Assembly: GCA_030762175.1 (NCBI GenBank)
Contig: CM060831.1
Coordinates: forward strand, 81,276,001-81,340,000
Length of the DNA stretch: 64,000 nucleotides
DNA from: Metallyticus violacea
Lineage: Eukaryota > Arthropoda > Insecta > Mantodea > Metallyticidae
Reading direction: 5' to 3'
Made by a program: the position numbers and the translations under genes. Below the pieces are notes generated by a model. That model was not told the DNA's origin, searched no databases, and was given only the letters and a program-made list of their open reading frames with translations. How positions within the stretch are numbered: the first letter of the stretch is position 1; every line of letters begins with the position of its first letter. Positions 1-11,902 of the stretch are shown one piece after another.

Positions 1-31
1 CGGGCGTTAAACACTACTAAAAAAACAAAAA
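1..31 (+). mobile_element. SINE-1, 3' tail only (cut by window edge)
   Basis: The window opens with the last bases of the SINE-1 family. The motif cgggcgttaaacactact followed by an A-rich tail is the same 3' terminus seen at 18380-18420 and 61170-61190. The body of this copy lies outside the window. Confidence 0.85.
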
Positions 32-1502
32 CCTCTCACTTAATATTTTTCAGTGGAAAATGCTCAAGAAGAAACTTTCTACAATAGCTGAAATCAGCTG
101 TTTTGGAAATACGTTTGTCCATAGCTGTTGCTGTCATTCATGTTGTAAATTCCTTTCGCCGTTTGTTTGCAGTAGATTAGAAAAGTCTATATGCATCAAT
201 TCTTTCCTCGTTATCAAGGGCGTTTGTGACGTCTCCCAGTAGTATTGACGTATTGTGCACGATATGTGAATGAATTACATAAGAAGCATGGTGTTCCTTA
301 TCTCCTCCGCAAGGAGCATATTGATAAGCCAGTTTTTTATATGAGTTACGCGAGTTGCCCTAGGTCATTAATAAGGTTCACACGAGACGCAAAGAATTTT
401 TGAAACTTGGTGAAAGTTATCCTATATGAATGCATTGTCACACATAGACACAATGGAAATTTGCTGATGAGCTCATTTGGACTCATGAGTGAATACTTGG
501 AATTTGCGAAGTCACATTGGAAATTACAACTGCGCGTTTCTTGCTTTCAAGTATCTAATTCATAGTGTATAGGATCAATTCAAAGAAGTTTTCACACAGA
601 TGCTCCGGTCCAGAGCCTGCTGCAAATTTCCGCTTATAAGACTCCCGTGCAATATGCTGTCCCGGATTAAACAGGCTTATTTCACGGCTGTCTTAATATA
701 CGGCTCTTTTAAGAGGCTCTGTGTTAATGCTTTCAGTTGCACCCCCGTTTTCTTAAGAGGAATGCATTTCCGGCCATACCGTACAGCTGTTGTTCTATAC
801 CTTTAAGACTGAATATTTATTTCTTTACAAAATATTTTATATCTATGTTATTATCAATTTGCAATGCTAAGGAAAGAAATCTGTTTTTTTGGTGTATGCA
901 ATATTGCATCTTCACAATTTAAGGGCTAGGCATCAAATCTGGAAATATACTTAATGAAGAAATGCGAAATTTTATTCATTGTCATTGAAATACTGCACAA
1001 ATTATTAGACCATTGTCTTCAAGGTTTTGGACTATGTAATAGTTAATAAACGAGAGTTTAATTTTGTTGTATTTGCCAACAGATATTATTTAATGTCTGT
1101 TATTAAAATAGAAGTGCTAATTATAAATTAGTAAAATTCTTATATCAGGATGAGGCAAAAGTAATATTTTTTAATATAAAGGAAAATGTGCTTGTACTCG
1201 ACTTTTTTGAATTTATATTCTTGCTAAATATAGATTCTATAAGAAACTGGGGCATGTAAGTATGATTTTTAGCATGTCGGCTTTTTTAAAGCTGTTTAGT
1301 TTCACTAATAATTTCCTTTTCTGGCTCATATTCAGGGTCACATTTCTGGGGCTAATATGTTTCTTAACCTTCATACGCGTCGAAGAAGCAGTTCAATTCT
1401 GAATCAGAATTTAACAGAATTACCAGAAACTCTTCATAGTGAGGCTTATTACTGATATACAAAAAATGTTACTTCCAGTATGTGAGGTGCGCGCGTGTGT
1501 AT
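32..1502. other. AT-rich sequence, nothing recognised
   Basis: Only short open frames (up to about 68 codons) occur, none with a domain I recognise and none with supporting codon structure. I see no repeat shared with the rest of the window. Probably intergenic or intronic. Confidence 0.5.
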
Positions 1503-2290
1503 AGATAGTGCCAAAATATATACACCTTTTCACGGTAGATATAAATATAGATATATTATATATTATATGTGTATATTATATGTGTGTGTAATATATTTCA
1601 AAATTGTACCGAAAAACAACAGTTATAGATGTGACTCACATTACGTTATGCTAGCGTTGCTACAACAAATTGGAGCCAAGATTATCGTTTGAACAGCGGA
1701 AAGCAATTTTGAAATGGTGTTGGAAAACCGAGAATTTTGTTGAAGTTCAAAGGCAATGGAGGCGGTGTACAGAACAGAACCGACAACGCGAGTAACAATT
1801 GCAAGCGTTCGAGACAAATTTGAGACTGGTGGTACCGTATGCGATGTTCACAAGGGCAGATCTGGGAGACCTCGCATGGCAACAAGCCCCGCGCACTGGA
1901 TAGGACGAAGAGGTCCGATTAAGTTTCCACCGTATTCTCCGGATCTGACTCTGTTGGACTTTTACCTACGGGGAACTCTTAAGGATGTTGTATACCGTAG
2001 AAAACCAGCTACACTGACAGCACTTCGGGAAGAAATTGAAACGGCATGTGCTGCAATCGCTGAAGACACTTTCGCAAACGTTGCTCAATCAGTAATTCAA
2101 CGTACTCCGAAGTGTATCGACGCCGATGGTGGGCATTTTGAGCAACTGTTGTGACTGTAAAAGTGTAAGATGGTTAGTGCTCATCATTTTCTATTGTGTG
2201 AATTTAATTTTGTTATGTTAGCACAGTTTTTTCTTTGCTTGAAGTGTGTATATATATATATATATATTTTTTTTTTTTTTGGCACCTCTG
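1503..2290 (+). mobile_element. DD41D Tc1/mariner element B, internally deleted copy
   Basis: Both ends are present. The left end reads agatagtgccaaaatatata and the right end, read on the opposite strand, starts cagaggtgccaaaaaa; they match the ends of the longer copy at 44307-45601. The transposase begins near 1672 with a helix-turn-helix segment (SFEQRKAILKWCW-like) and passes a one-base deletion near 1755 into a 132-codon open frame from 1756. That frame joins the N-terminal HTH directly, after ATSPA, to the C-terminal part HWIGRRGPIKFPP. The middle of the gene, including the first and second catalytic aspartates, is missing. The final aspartate (LDFYL) and the C-terminal tail (CIDADGGHFEQLL) remain. 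It is a non-autonomous deletion derivative that kept its ends, so it could once have been moved in trans. Confidence 0.85.
2252..2280. repeat. TA microsatellite and T run in the element B right end
   Basis: About ten TA units followed by a run of T lie inside the 3' terminal repeat of the element at 1503-2290, where the sister copy has ordinary terminal sequence. It looks like simple-sequence growth within the terminal repeat. Confidence 0.8.
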
Positions 2291-2790
2291 TGTATATGTA
2301 TATCTACAATGATGCTCACAAATGTTTGATGTTGCATTCAAGTACATGAATGAGAGCAAATTCGACGAACTTGCCTTTATACTGGTTCTAACCCCCAAAG
2401 TTCACTGTTTTTGCATACAAAAACAACAAGTTTACATCGTAAATAATTCAGCTTAAGACAATGTTTTCGAATTTGAGATGATTACTGTGCAGCACACAAA
2501 GAAAGCTTTAATGCAAGTTTCAGCTATATTGAAGGTTATCTACAATTGGGGCGGTACTTTTCCACGTACCCCTAATAGTGTTGTTTTCATGCACGACGAT
2601 GAGGCTTATGACAAATTGCTTAATTTGAATTCCTGAATGTCAGGAATGATGCTACTACTGCATTTCACTTACAAGTTTTGATATTTTTATTCTGAGTTCT
2701 GATTCTTTTTTTCCAAAATGTTTGTACAACTATTTATTTATTATTTTATTTTTTGATGAGTGCGGATAATACTTTTTACACAAGACCAGA
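2291..2790. other. Unrecognised AT-rich spacer
   Basis: No domain, shared repeat or RNA gene seen between element B and the SINE-1 copy. Confidence 0.4.
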
Positions 2791-3076
2791 CCGCCACGCG
2801 TGGCCGAGGTCCTTAAGGCGCGGACTCGTTAGCGCGAGGTCTGGGTTCGAATCCCGCCAGGACCGTCCTCCCTGACTGAGGGGTTTTTTTTTTTTCAGGG
2901 TTTCCTCAGTCTTCATAAATGGCAAATAAGCAGGTACCCTAAACGTTGTCCTGCAACGTTTCCTTCCTTTAATTAAAAAAAATCCTTTCCCCAATTTACC
3001 ATTTCATTTTATGTATCAGTCTCCTCTGCCTGTGGTGCCTCAGTAGCAAAAAGGGGCATTAAACACTTTAAAAAAG
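2791..3076 (+). mobile_element. SINE-1, near full-length, tRNA-derived
   Basis: The head is tRNA-like. An A box (gtggccgaggtccttaaggc) and a B box (ggttcgaatcc, near 2848) match the class II Ser/Leu tRNA pattern, so it carries an internal RNA polymerase III promoter. The body follows with cctgactgagg, tcctcagtcttcataaatgg and cctgtggtgcctcagtagc, and the end is gcattaaacac plus an A tail. This copy has drifted more than those at 18121 and 31861 (for example a cgcg change in the head and a T run at 2886). Target-site duplications are not clear. Confidence 0.9.
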
Positions 3077-4362
3077 GACCATTCTTACGAAAGGCATCAG
3101 TACTTTTATGGTCTTGCTAGAGGGTCCGGGAAAATCTGGGGATCGCAGGCAGGAGTAGTAGGCGAGTCCCAGCCTACGCAGTTTGCTGTTGCCAAGGAAA
3201 CCGTATGTCGTGCCTGATTACATTTTCGAATTGCTCATTTGGAAAAACCTTGCGAAACAAATAGTTGATTTGGTTTTAATATAATTCCTCACCCGTATAA
3301 ATTGATTGTTTACTTTTCTCGTAGTTCATTGTTTGCAACTGTGCATTCAAAAACAAATGCTATAACATTATTCTAAAGCTCGGTGTTCAGAACCGCTGGT
3401 GTGTAAAAAGGAACTCCAGTCTCATATAGCGCTTCGTGAATTTATACAATACACTATATTACTGTACTTTCGTGATGGCAAGAGTGGATTCTAATGTGAT
3501 ATCCTTCCATTATTTAACATATCAAGTAGCATACGTTTTGGCGGGTGTATGAAATGACCTTTTTCAGTGACGGGAGTGCAGGAGATTATCGACTGAATTG
3601 AATCAATTACGAGGCAAGCCGTGGGCTAGTGGGTTAAACGTTTTGCGTAAAGCAGAACAATCTGGTTTAACATGAAGCTGCATCAGGGGTGGTTAAAGTA
3701 GCCTGATGTGACGTTGACAAATTGCAAGTTGGATATTTTCAAGTGTTCACTTCTCTCTTTGCGGAACTGTCTTGTTGAGGAGTAAGAAGTCTGTGGAAAA
3801 TTCTGTTTTTTTTTTCCTTCCCTAGCGCCTGCCTAATCCACACAATACTTGTAGTTATCGAACGTCGATTGATAGTTTTAGAAAATTAAAATTTTTGATC
3901 ACCATTGAATATAAAGCTTTATGCGTTAATCTGAAGGAGTTAAATTTCTGCCATCTCTTTGCTAATAGTCCTTGTAGAGTGAAAAGAAAGTTGTGTCTTG
4001 TAAGATGAGATGTGTGTAGAACCTCTTTTACTCTGAAATGGAACATCAGGATGAACGAAAACTCCGATAACCTGGGTATTAAGGACAATACTGAGTAGCG
4101 TAAATGATAGTACTAGCAAACAACTTTTTATTTTTCACATATATAAATTATAAAACGCCCATATATCTAAACGCAGTAAATTTTACCAAAGAGTTCCTAT
4201 CTTTTAAATAGGGGACAAACTAAAGCACACAGGTTTTCACCGAAGCTGTCCACAAGAACAATATATGTTTAAAAACAAAAAGTGCAGTAATTTGCCAGGC
4301 TGTTTCAACACTAGCAAGGTTAATTGGAGTATTACTGCTGCCAGTTCGTAATGATATTGTAG
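3077..4362. other. Unrecognised sequence
   Basis: Contains a 77-codon open frame on the - strand (3855-4088) without recognisable motifs. No repeat shared with other parts of the window was seen. Confidence 0.4.
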
Positions 4363-5082
4363 AGGTTGAGCAATGCTTGACGCAACGGCGGGACCGACTG
4401 GCAGTGCTATGTCGGCGGAGGTGGGGAGTATTTTTTCCCTCCGCAGCGCATGGCTTCAGTGGGAGTTGAAATCTTGCGCAAGTAGCACGTATTTGTTTTG
4501 GCGACGTAATACAGTGTATTGAATTAAAGTGTATCAAGTGAAATTGGGCAATACAAGTATTCTATTCCCCAAAGAGTATTAATGTATGATTCATATGTGC
4601 GTACAGAATCAGCGGTGCTGTAAGGAGATTATTTCAAGAGGAATTTCATGATGTTCACGTTGCTAATCGAAGTTCGATTCATCGATTAGTAAATACATTT
4701 CGTGAAACAGGAAGTGTTCCTTATCTCTGGGGGGGGCATTAAAAGTGAAAGTGTGCAAAACAAATTCATAGGAACTTAAACTTAAGAGTAACATTCATCA
4801 AAAAATTGCTGCCATTTCTCAGAGGGAACTGCAGAGTGTAAAGAACAATTTCCTGAACAGGTGTCAAAAATGCTTGAAAAACGAAGGGAGAAAGTTCCAG
4901 CATCTCATTACTTAGTACACATGAGTAATTTACTTTTCTTTTTAAGTGTTTATGTTATGTGTGTTAGAAATAACTTACGCGACAAACTGTACTATATTTA
5001 CTGCGGACTTCCTGTCACCCGCATCGCCGACACTGCAGCCAGCACGCCGCGAAACCGGTTGCGCGAAGGATTGTTTATCCTG
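4363..5082 (+). mobile_element. Tc1/mariner-like element G, internally deleted, with terminal repeats
   Basis: The left end reads gaggttgagcaatgcttgac after a TA at 4361. The right end, read on the other strand from 5082, is caggataaacaatccttcgc followed by gcaacc, so the two ends are imperfect inverted repeats. The left 130 bases recur inverted at 54851-54993. Inside, a frame starting near 4565 reads like a winged HTH of the DUF4817 type (SGAVRRLFQEEFHDVHVANR, then IHRLVNTFRETGSV). After a G run near 4730 the reading changes to a C-terminal tail (NNFLNRCQKCLENEGRKFQ) at 4840-4910. The whole DDE catalytic part between them is gone. Like the copy at 1503-2290, this is a shortened derivative that kept ends, HTH and tail. 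Confidence 0.7.
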
Positions 5083-5419
5083 TACATCCAACTCCACTCT
5101 GGTTTGTGGCAAAGGAATAAAATGGTTTACCCTCGACGGAAACCCCTAATGGCGGCCTAGATGGATTGAACATTTCTTGACGACTTAAACTTTAATTTAT
5201 TATTGCATTTTACTGATTCTCTCTACTTAAATTAATCTTTATCTCTTCAAATTCTCTTATGTGATATAAAACACGTAAATACTTGACATCAGCAATTCCT
5301 ATTAATTCACTTATTTCAGGGGCCATATAATATAATTTTCCAGTTCAAACTACTTTATCAACAGCATAGAAGGGAATTTAACTTGTCGACTTTCATATTA
5401 TTTTTAGAGTATTAAAAAT
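5083..5419. other. Short AT-rich spacer, nothing recognised
   Basis: No coding or repeat signal seen between element G and the reverse-transcriptase remnant. Confidence 0.35.
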
Positions 5420-6138
5420 TTTTGATATGGTTCTCCGAAATAAATCATGCAAGAAAAAGGGTATCAGAGACTATAAAATAGTACAAGAGTTAAGATTGAC
5501 AATGGCGTTAGAATTGGATACAAAAAAGAAGCAACAGACCAAAGCGTCAAACAGGGATGTCCTTTATCGACAGCATTATTACATATTATACAGACGAAGC
5601 ACTTAAAGAGAGGGGAAACTGGGAGTATTCAAAGTAATAGATATAAGTTAAAAACAATTTTATTTGCTGGCGATCAAATTATTTTTGAGGAAACAGAAGA
5701 CGGTCTACAGAGAAGTGTCAATAACCTGAAAGATATCATGGAGACATCTAATTTAAAGATTTCAACAACCAAGACAAAATTAATGATTTGTAAAGGGAAC
5801 AATCATGTAAGATATAGGATAGTTATTAATGAAGAAATAATAGAACAAGTCTCTAGTTTTAACTATCTAGGTTTTAATGTATCATATAGTAAAAATGAAG
5901 AAATGAATATAAAACAAATAAATTAAGAAATTAATGGAACAAGAAGGAGAACATTAAAGAACAAGACTTCAAAAGCAACACATGAAATTCTACAAAGTAA
6001 TGACAGTGCCAATGGAAGTGAAAACTGGATTATGAATAGAAACAGACAGGAAAATAATAGAAACTGCAAATATTAGATTTTAAAGAGCAATAGCTGGATT
6101 TATTCTTCTAGATAAATAAAGAAATGAAGAAATTTGAA
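5420..6138 (+). pseudogene. Non-LTR retrotransposon reverse transcriptase fragment
   Basis: The segment reads in pieces as the C-terminal half of a LINE-type reverse transcriptase. VKQGCPLSTALL lies near 5545. The catalytic block follows at about 5660 as KTILFAGDQIIFEETEDGLQ, where the family usually has FADDQ. Then come NLKISTTKTKLM, IIEQVSSFNYLG and, after 6070, RAIAGFILLD. At least two frameshifts lie between QGCPLS and the catalytic block, and there is a stop after 5926. The change of the first catalytic aspartate to glycine would inactivate it even without the frameshifts. No endonuclease domain or 3' end was found; the copy stops where SINE-1 begins near 6144. The clade is uncertain. 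Confidence 0.85.
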
Positions 6139-6143
6139 AACAG

Positions 6144-6373
6144 GTTTGTTTGTTTGATGGCCGTTTTTTTACTTCTGAGGCACCATAGGCGGTGACACTG
6201 ATGATACATGAGATGAAATGATAAATTGGGAAAGGATTTTTTCTTTAAAGGAAGGAAACGTTCCGGCCTAAGTTTAGGTACCTCCCCGGCATTTGCCATT
6301 TGTGAGAATTTTAAAGAAAACTTGGAAAAAAACCTCAGTCTGGAAGGAAGGTCCTTGCGAGAATCGATCCCTA
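6144..6373 (-). mobile_element. SINE-1, reverse strand, head truncated
   Basis: Read on the - strand this carries the SINE-1 body (ggcaaatgccggggaggtac, ttatcatttcatctcatg, gcctatggtgcctcag) and tail. The tRNA-like head stops at about the B box (6360-6373), so the internal promoter is mostly missing. It abuts the reverse-transcriptase fragment and probably inserted into it or at its edge. Confidence 0.85.
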
Positions 6374-7478
6374 GACAATAGTAACTTAGACGAACTTAAA
6401 TGCCGGTATCTGCACTCAAACCATGTAACCTTCATAGTAAAAAAAAATAGGGGAAATACTTCTAAAATGATATTTTTACTACAAAATCAGCGACTCGAAA
6501 TTATGAACTATAGCAGCCGTAGATACATCATATTTTACATATCTGCAACAACTTACGTTGGGATAATAACTGCATCCGAAAAACAACATTTGCGGCAAAG
6601 ATTTTCATCATTGCTATGGTAAAGAAATAAAACTGATAGAAAAAAAAAAGATGATGCATTTCTAAATCGTATTAGTAGAATGAACATATTTTCTCCTTGC
6701 AAAGCAACTCTTGTAGTTAGGGTTCTTCTTATACACACTTTACTGCTTATATAGACAGCACAACTTGTCAAGTAAGTACACGAACGCTTCTAATTCTGCC
6801 ATCATGTTCATCGACATTTTTCTGCGTCTGTGCGGCAGGTTCCAGAAACCGGTTTGTTCACAAAATAAAAATAGCATTACAAAAAGCTCTACTGAATTTC
6901 CTACAGCTTCCGGTCTGAAAGGAACGACGATGGTGGTTGAACTAAGACTAAACACTTTGCTGCCTCCTATCTGTATACATCAAGTAATACCTGCTAGTTA
7001 AAATATCTCGAGTCTGCTTCCTTTAATATCAAGCAAAGACCGGCAATTTATTCACACATGAGAATCTCATTACTGCAGTAAAACACCAATCAAATTGCTG
7101 TACCTGTCCAAAAAGTACATGTATTTTAGATATTTTGTTACAAGTTGGGCATAATATCTAAATTGTGACACTACCAAGAACGCAATAGTAATAAATTGCA
7201 GCATTTTCAATAAGTAATTTTGACTGAAGTGAGAGTTGTTCATTTTTTCCCTTAAAAGTAAACTCATTGAATATCTGACTGTATTAGCCTTCCTGGCCAT
7301 ACTACATTTATTCAGAAACTTTGTTACTCTATTGCACTGCAGCGTTATGCTATGCTACTGTATTTGATTTGTTCAAAACAGACTGTACTTCCCATTTCAG
7401 TTCAGTGATGGGAACTGCAAGCAGCTACATTCTTTTCAATATAAGCAAATAAAATTATTAAAAAAGGTAAAAACATTA
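6374..7478. other. Unrecognised sequence
   Basis: Several open frames of 70-80 codons on both strands overlap one another (6553-7300), none with a recognisable domain. Treated as chance frames. Confidence 0.4.
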
Positions 7479-8732
7479 CGAGATGCATTGAAGTTATAAC
7501 TTCTCCGAATCTTTTCTCAGCACTGGAAACAGAAACATGCAGTTTGTTTTAAAATACACAGGCACTCGTCAATGTGTGACAGATGGCAGCACTGTATGAC
7601 ACATAGAACTGTAGCGGCAGCGGCGAGAGTGAGGAGTGTTTTTGATACTTCAAAATGACGAGGTTTTCATTACAAGAACAGCGGTGTAATCATTCGTTTT
7701 CTCCATGTTCGTGGTTTGACGCCGATTGAAATTCATCGTCAGTTGAACGAGACATGTGGTGATGGTGTCTAATGTGCGTTCATGGGTGCTACAGTTCGAG
7801 GAAGGCAGATCGTCGTGTGACAACAAACGAAGACAATCTCGGCCTCGCACAAGCCGATCTGATGACATGATCGAGCGAGTGGAGAAAGTTGTTTTGGAGT
7901 GTGGAACACATCGCCTCCAAAGTTGGCATTTCCGTGGGATCTGTGCAAACAATCTGCACGAAGACCTGAAAATGCGAAAAGTGTCCTCCAGGTGGGTGTC
8001 ACGAATGCTGACGGACGATCACAAGGTTGCGAGTGTGGCGTGTTGCGTAATGACGACAAGAATGGAACGTTCTTTTCATCGAGTGTGACAATGAATGAGA
8101 CATGGATGCCGTTTTTCAATTCTGAAACGAAGCGCCAGTCTGCTCAAAGGAAGCACTCAGATTTACCGTCACCAAAAAACTTTCGGATAAGCGCCAGTAC
8201 AGAAAAAATGATGATGGTCATATTCTGGGACAGCGAGGGAGTGATCCTTACTCATTACGTTCCAAAGGGCACTACGGTGACAGATGCATCCTACGAAGAT
8301 GTTTTGAAAAAGAAGCTCCTTCCAGCATTGCGTGAAAAACGGCCGAAAAAGGCTGCACGTGTGCTCTTTCACCAAGACAACGCCCTAGGGCATCGGGCGA
8401 ACGTGACGCAGAGCAGTTTCTTGGTGAAAACAACTTTGAAATGATTCCTCATGCTCCCTACTCACCTGACCTGGCTCCTAGCGACTTTTGGCTGTTTCCA
8501 GCGATGAAAGACACCCTCCGTGGTCGCACATTCACTGGCCGTGCCGCTGTTGCATCAGCGATTCTCCGGTGGTCAAAACAGACTCCTACAGAAGCGTTTG
8601 CAGCGTTGTGGAAAATGTGTACAGCTGCAGTGAGATTATGTCGAGAAGTGACGCAAGTTTCATTGTTTTCATGTGATTAGTTAGTGAGAAAAAAAAAAAA
8701 AAATCGGAGGTGTTATAAGTTGAAAGCTAAAT
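7479..8732 (+). mobile_element. Mariner C (DD34D), near full-length, inactive
   Basis: The left end follows a TA (cgagatgcattgaagttata). The right end, read in reverse, has ttcaacttataacacctccg, a match to the copy at 20424-21547. The transposase starts around 7655 with an HTH segment (GLTPIEIHRQLNETCGDG-like) and shifts frame several times. Recognisable blocks are SGRPRTSRSDDMIERVEKV, MRKVSSRWV near 7972, VTMNETWMPFF near 8085 where the first catalytic aspartate is asparagine, EKMMMVIFWDSEGVILTHYV, then FHQDNALGHRANVTQ and APYSPDLAPSDFWLF with the second and third aspartates intact and 34 residues apart in the family. A frameshift near 8410 separates the last two. The tail near the usual GDYVEK end is altered. 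An A run lies inside the 3' terminus at 8690. Confidence 0.9.
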
Positions 8733-8802
8733 ATTCTCGCCGAAACCAAAAGTAAACAAAGTTTTCTCCGGATAATTGAAGCGCTGTGCTCTTCCATGTC
8801 AA

Positions 8803-9065
8803 ACGCAAGATCGCGGGTTCAAACCCAGCCAGGACCGATGGATTTTTTTCGGGCGTAAAAATCCTAAGTATGGCTTCCTTCGGAAGGGAAGTAAAGCCGT
8901 GGGTCCCGTGTCGTACATTTACGGCACGATAAAGAACCTCAAGCCTGAAAGAGAGGCCTCTGAGCAAAATTTGTCGGCCGTTTCACGCCCTGAGTTCGAA
9001 TGGGACGCTGATGACCTGAGCTGTTAAAGAGCGTTCATAAATAAATCAATCCAAAAAAAAAAAAA
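8803..9065 (+). mobile_element. SINE-2, 5'-truncated, with target-site duplication
   Basis: The 13-base word tcttccatgtcaa occurs at 8790-8802 and again at 9066-9078, directly after the A tail, and so marks the insertion. The copy starts after the tRNA A box: it begins acgcaagatcgcgggttcaa, so only the B box of the head survives. The body has gatggatttttttcgggcgt, ggcttccttcggaagggaag, cgtacatttacggcacgata and ttcacgccctgagtt. Truncation at the 5' end with a perfect duplication points to incomplete reverse transcription, not later decay. Confidence 0.92.
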
Positions 9066-9078
9066 TCTTCCATGTCAA

Positions 9079-11237
9079 GCAAAATTTACAATACTTTGTC
9101 TGCACTGTGACGTAAAACTAAGAGAGAGGCATATTTAAAAAAATGAGAGGAATCGATGCGTCCGTTATTAATTCCTGATATCCCGCATTTTCTCTTTGAG
9201 TGTTAACAACATAGTAGGTGACTTATTCTTAATCTCTGAATTATTTTGCGACGATGAAAAGAAGTTGTAAAAACTGCCATAGATAAAATAAATCTACGAT
9301 CTAGTTCAACTTATTTAAACTTTTTTTATCCTCTGATCATTGCTGGCGAGAGATGCTAGTTTTTATTACAAATCCACCGAGTACCCTGTACCATTCTTTC
9401 ACTTAATGTGCAGATCATGCTATATACGACATATTATCGGGGGAAATAGTAAAAGTGTGTGTTTAATTCATCCTGGTACCTCTGTAGTGGAGAAACTATT
9501 CATTAACAGACCTTAAATGAACGTTAATTTCTTATGTGCTAAATAATGACGATATCTCGATAACTGCATTAGAAACATACGGCAAATGTCCTGGCTATTT
9601 TACTGTTATATAATTTTAGTTACCATTGTTCCATTTATAAATTAAAAAAAACAAAACTTTGTACTGAATTTTGTTTTTCCTTTTTCACAATTCCGTTCAA
9701 CTTGGTATATTTATACTAAATTTGCATGCCAGAACTTCTCCGGATCCTTCAAAAACAGCATTGGTTAAGATGTTCGACCTATAACAGCATAGAAGCTGCA
9801 GCTAAACTTTTAAGACGCAAATAACTGTGTCACTTATAAATAATATAAGTTTAAATATGTGCGGTAATATTGCTTTAAAGTTGAGTTAAATAGAAGTGCC
9901 AGCACATGAAACGAGTAAATATCAAAATGTGTTAACAATATTATCACAAACAGGCACATGTAAGGCAGTGGACAAATTGCGTAGAACATAGCAAAATAAT
10001 AACTTAAATTGTAAATGGAAAACTCACGCAAATTACAGAAACGGTAACTGAAAGCAAGAACAATCACATATCGGAATTTGGTTACAAAATCTACTTTTGA
10101 GGAGGAGGAGTTAAGTATTTAAAAATCGCCATCGCAGCTGCGAGCACAATTGATGGAAAAGATTCACCCTAGTTAGAATGAGGCAAGTCCAGTTAAAGAC
10201 TAGAGTGGGGTGTCCCAGTTGCCTTGCTAGTGTTGGCTGGCAGCCAGAGGGTGGAAATGTCTGCCGTGAGGAGGGATCGATATTCCCGGCTGGTTTGCAG
10301 GCTTCAGGGGACCAAGCTCGAATACATCACTTTCATCCGTTTTTGCCTGATTGCTCGATAAAAGTTAAGGGAGAGAGATCATTTCACTATGGTCAGAGTT
10401 TCAAATTGTGATGGGCAGACGGCACCTGAATCTAATGCATTTCATAATAATTCTTTCTTTCTTTTTTTTACACCTCAGGTGCTCTCAGGCCCTTTAAGGT
10501 GGACTGAACTCGTATTACGGGCTGAGAGGACAGTAAATTGCTGTGTAATCCACCATATCATTGATTCTTGCACACCATTTCCATAAGGGAAAAGAAAATA
10601 GCGCATGTTTCTTCCGGAAAATTATACATTAAGCTTTGAATTTGTTTATAAATTCAATTAATTTAAACAAAAATAAACAAAATTCACACTTTTCATCTCC
10701 ATAAGATCTGTTCATTACAGCGCAAAATCGAAACCGCAAGAACAAACAGTTTTCTTACCATTTAAGTTTGAAATCAGGGGTTTCATGTGGAACATTCTGT
10801 ATATTGTCGCTATCCCAGGATCACAATCCCTCACCTTTTTGAAACTATGTTTAGAAACCTGAGAAAGAGGCCTAAAGTGAAATAGTATTCCTGTCCAACT
10901 TACTAAAACAAAGGTAACTACTTAACTATCACAAATAGACTAGCAGGAACCAGGAATCCATAGCTAAACAAAACTCACATGTTCAGTACTCATCAGGTAA
11001 CAAATTAGTATTATCACGTCACAAGGTCTTACTAGACAGACACCAATACTCGTCAGATACTGAGAAACAGAGTAGATAATCAGATGACCATTTATATCCT
11101 TTGTAAACTACAAACAGCAACCCTATATTCTAATGTGTAGTCGCGGTATCGTTCTGTTTGTGGGGTTTTCTGACCCTCCAGTTCCTGTTTTCAGCACAGT
11201 ATTCTTACTTCTTAGCAAGACAAATACAAATACTACA
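9079..11237. other. Long unrecognised stretch
   Basis: About 2.1 kb. A 77-codon open frame at 10178-10411 lies in a more GC-rich patch (10130-10420) but has no motif I know and no visible splice context. The rest is AT-rich. Confidence 0.4.
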
Positions 11238-11839
11238 TTCCAGGATAGATCCATAAGTTTCCGGTCTCGCCGACAAGGATTATCGTCTTCACAAAACCCT
11301 TATCTGGTGTCGTACCTTATCTGTTAAGTAAATAATTACAGCAGTAACTGCGTTTAGTTGCTCAGGTATAATTGCATAAATAAGGATATGTGTAGAAGAT
11401 TGTGATATGTTCAAAATGTAGTATCGAGTTGTCATTAAGTTCTTTACAAAAGCAGCATTACTCCAAATGAAATTAAACAGCGATTGGACAGTATATATAG
11501 TATATATGATATATATCATATTCTACCGTAAAAGAATGGGCCAAACATCGAATGGGTCGAGAAAGCATTGAAGACGAAGAGCTTGCATGTCGGCCCTTGG
11601 AGGTGCTCGCACCTGAAAACATCGCTCTTGTGGAAGAAGAAATTATGGAAGACCGGCGACTCGAAGTTACACAAATAGTAGCAAGGTTGGGCCTTTCTAA
11701 AACAACAGTCCATCGGATTATTCATAAACATTTAAACATGAATAAGGTTAGTGCAAGATGGGTGCCTAGACTTCTTTCCTCAGTCCAAAAGCAGCAAAGA
11801 GTCATCTGTTGTCAGACATTTTTGGAGCTCTGGCGTGGC

Positions 11840-11902
<63 letters not shown>

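Noticed and set aside
2791..2860. tRNA-Ser/Leu gene (and similar heads at 14548, 18121, 32157, 47477, 60909)
   Set aside because: A and B boxes are present, but the acceptor and anticodon arms do not pair as in a functional tRNA, and each head continues into the same SINE body and tail.
10130..10420. GC-richer patch as a host exon
   Set aside because: The 77-codon frame has no known motif and no convincing splice-site pair, and the + strand reading is not favoured over the other frames.
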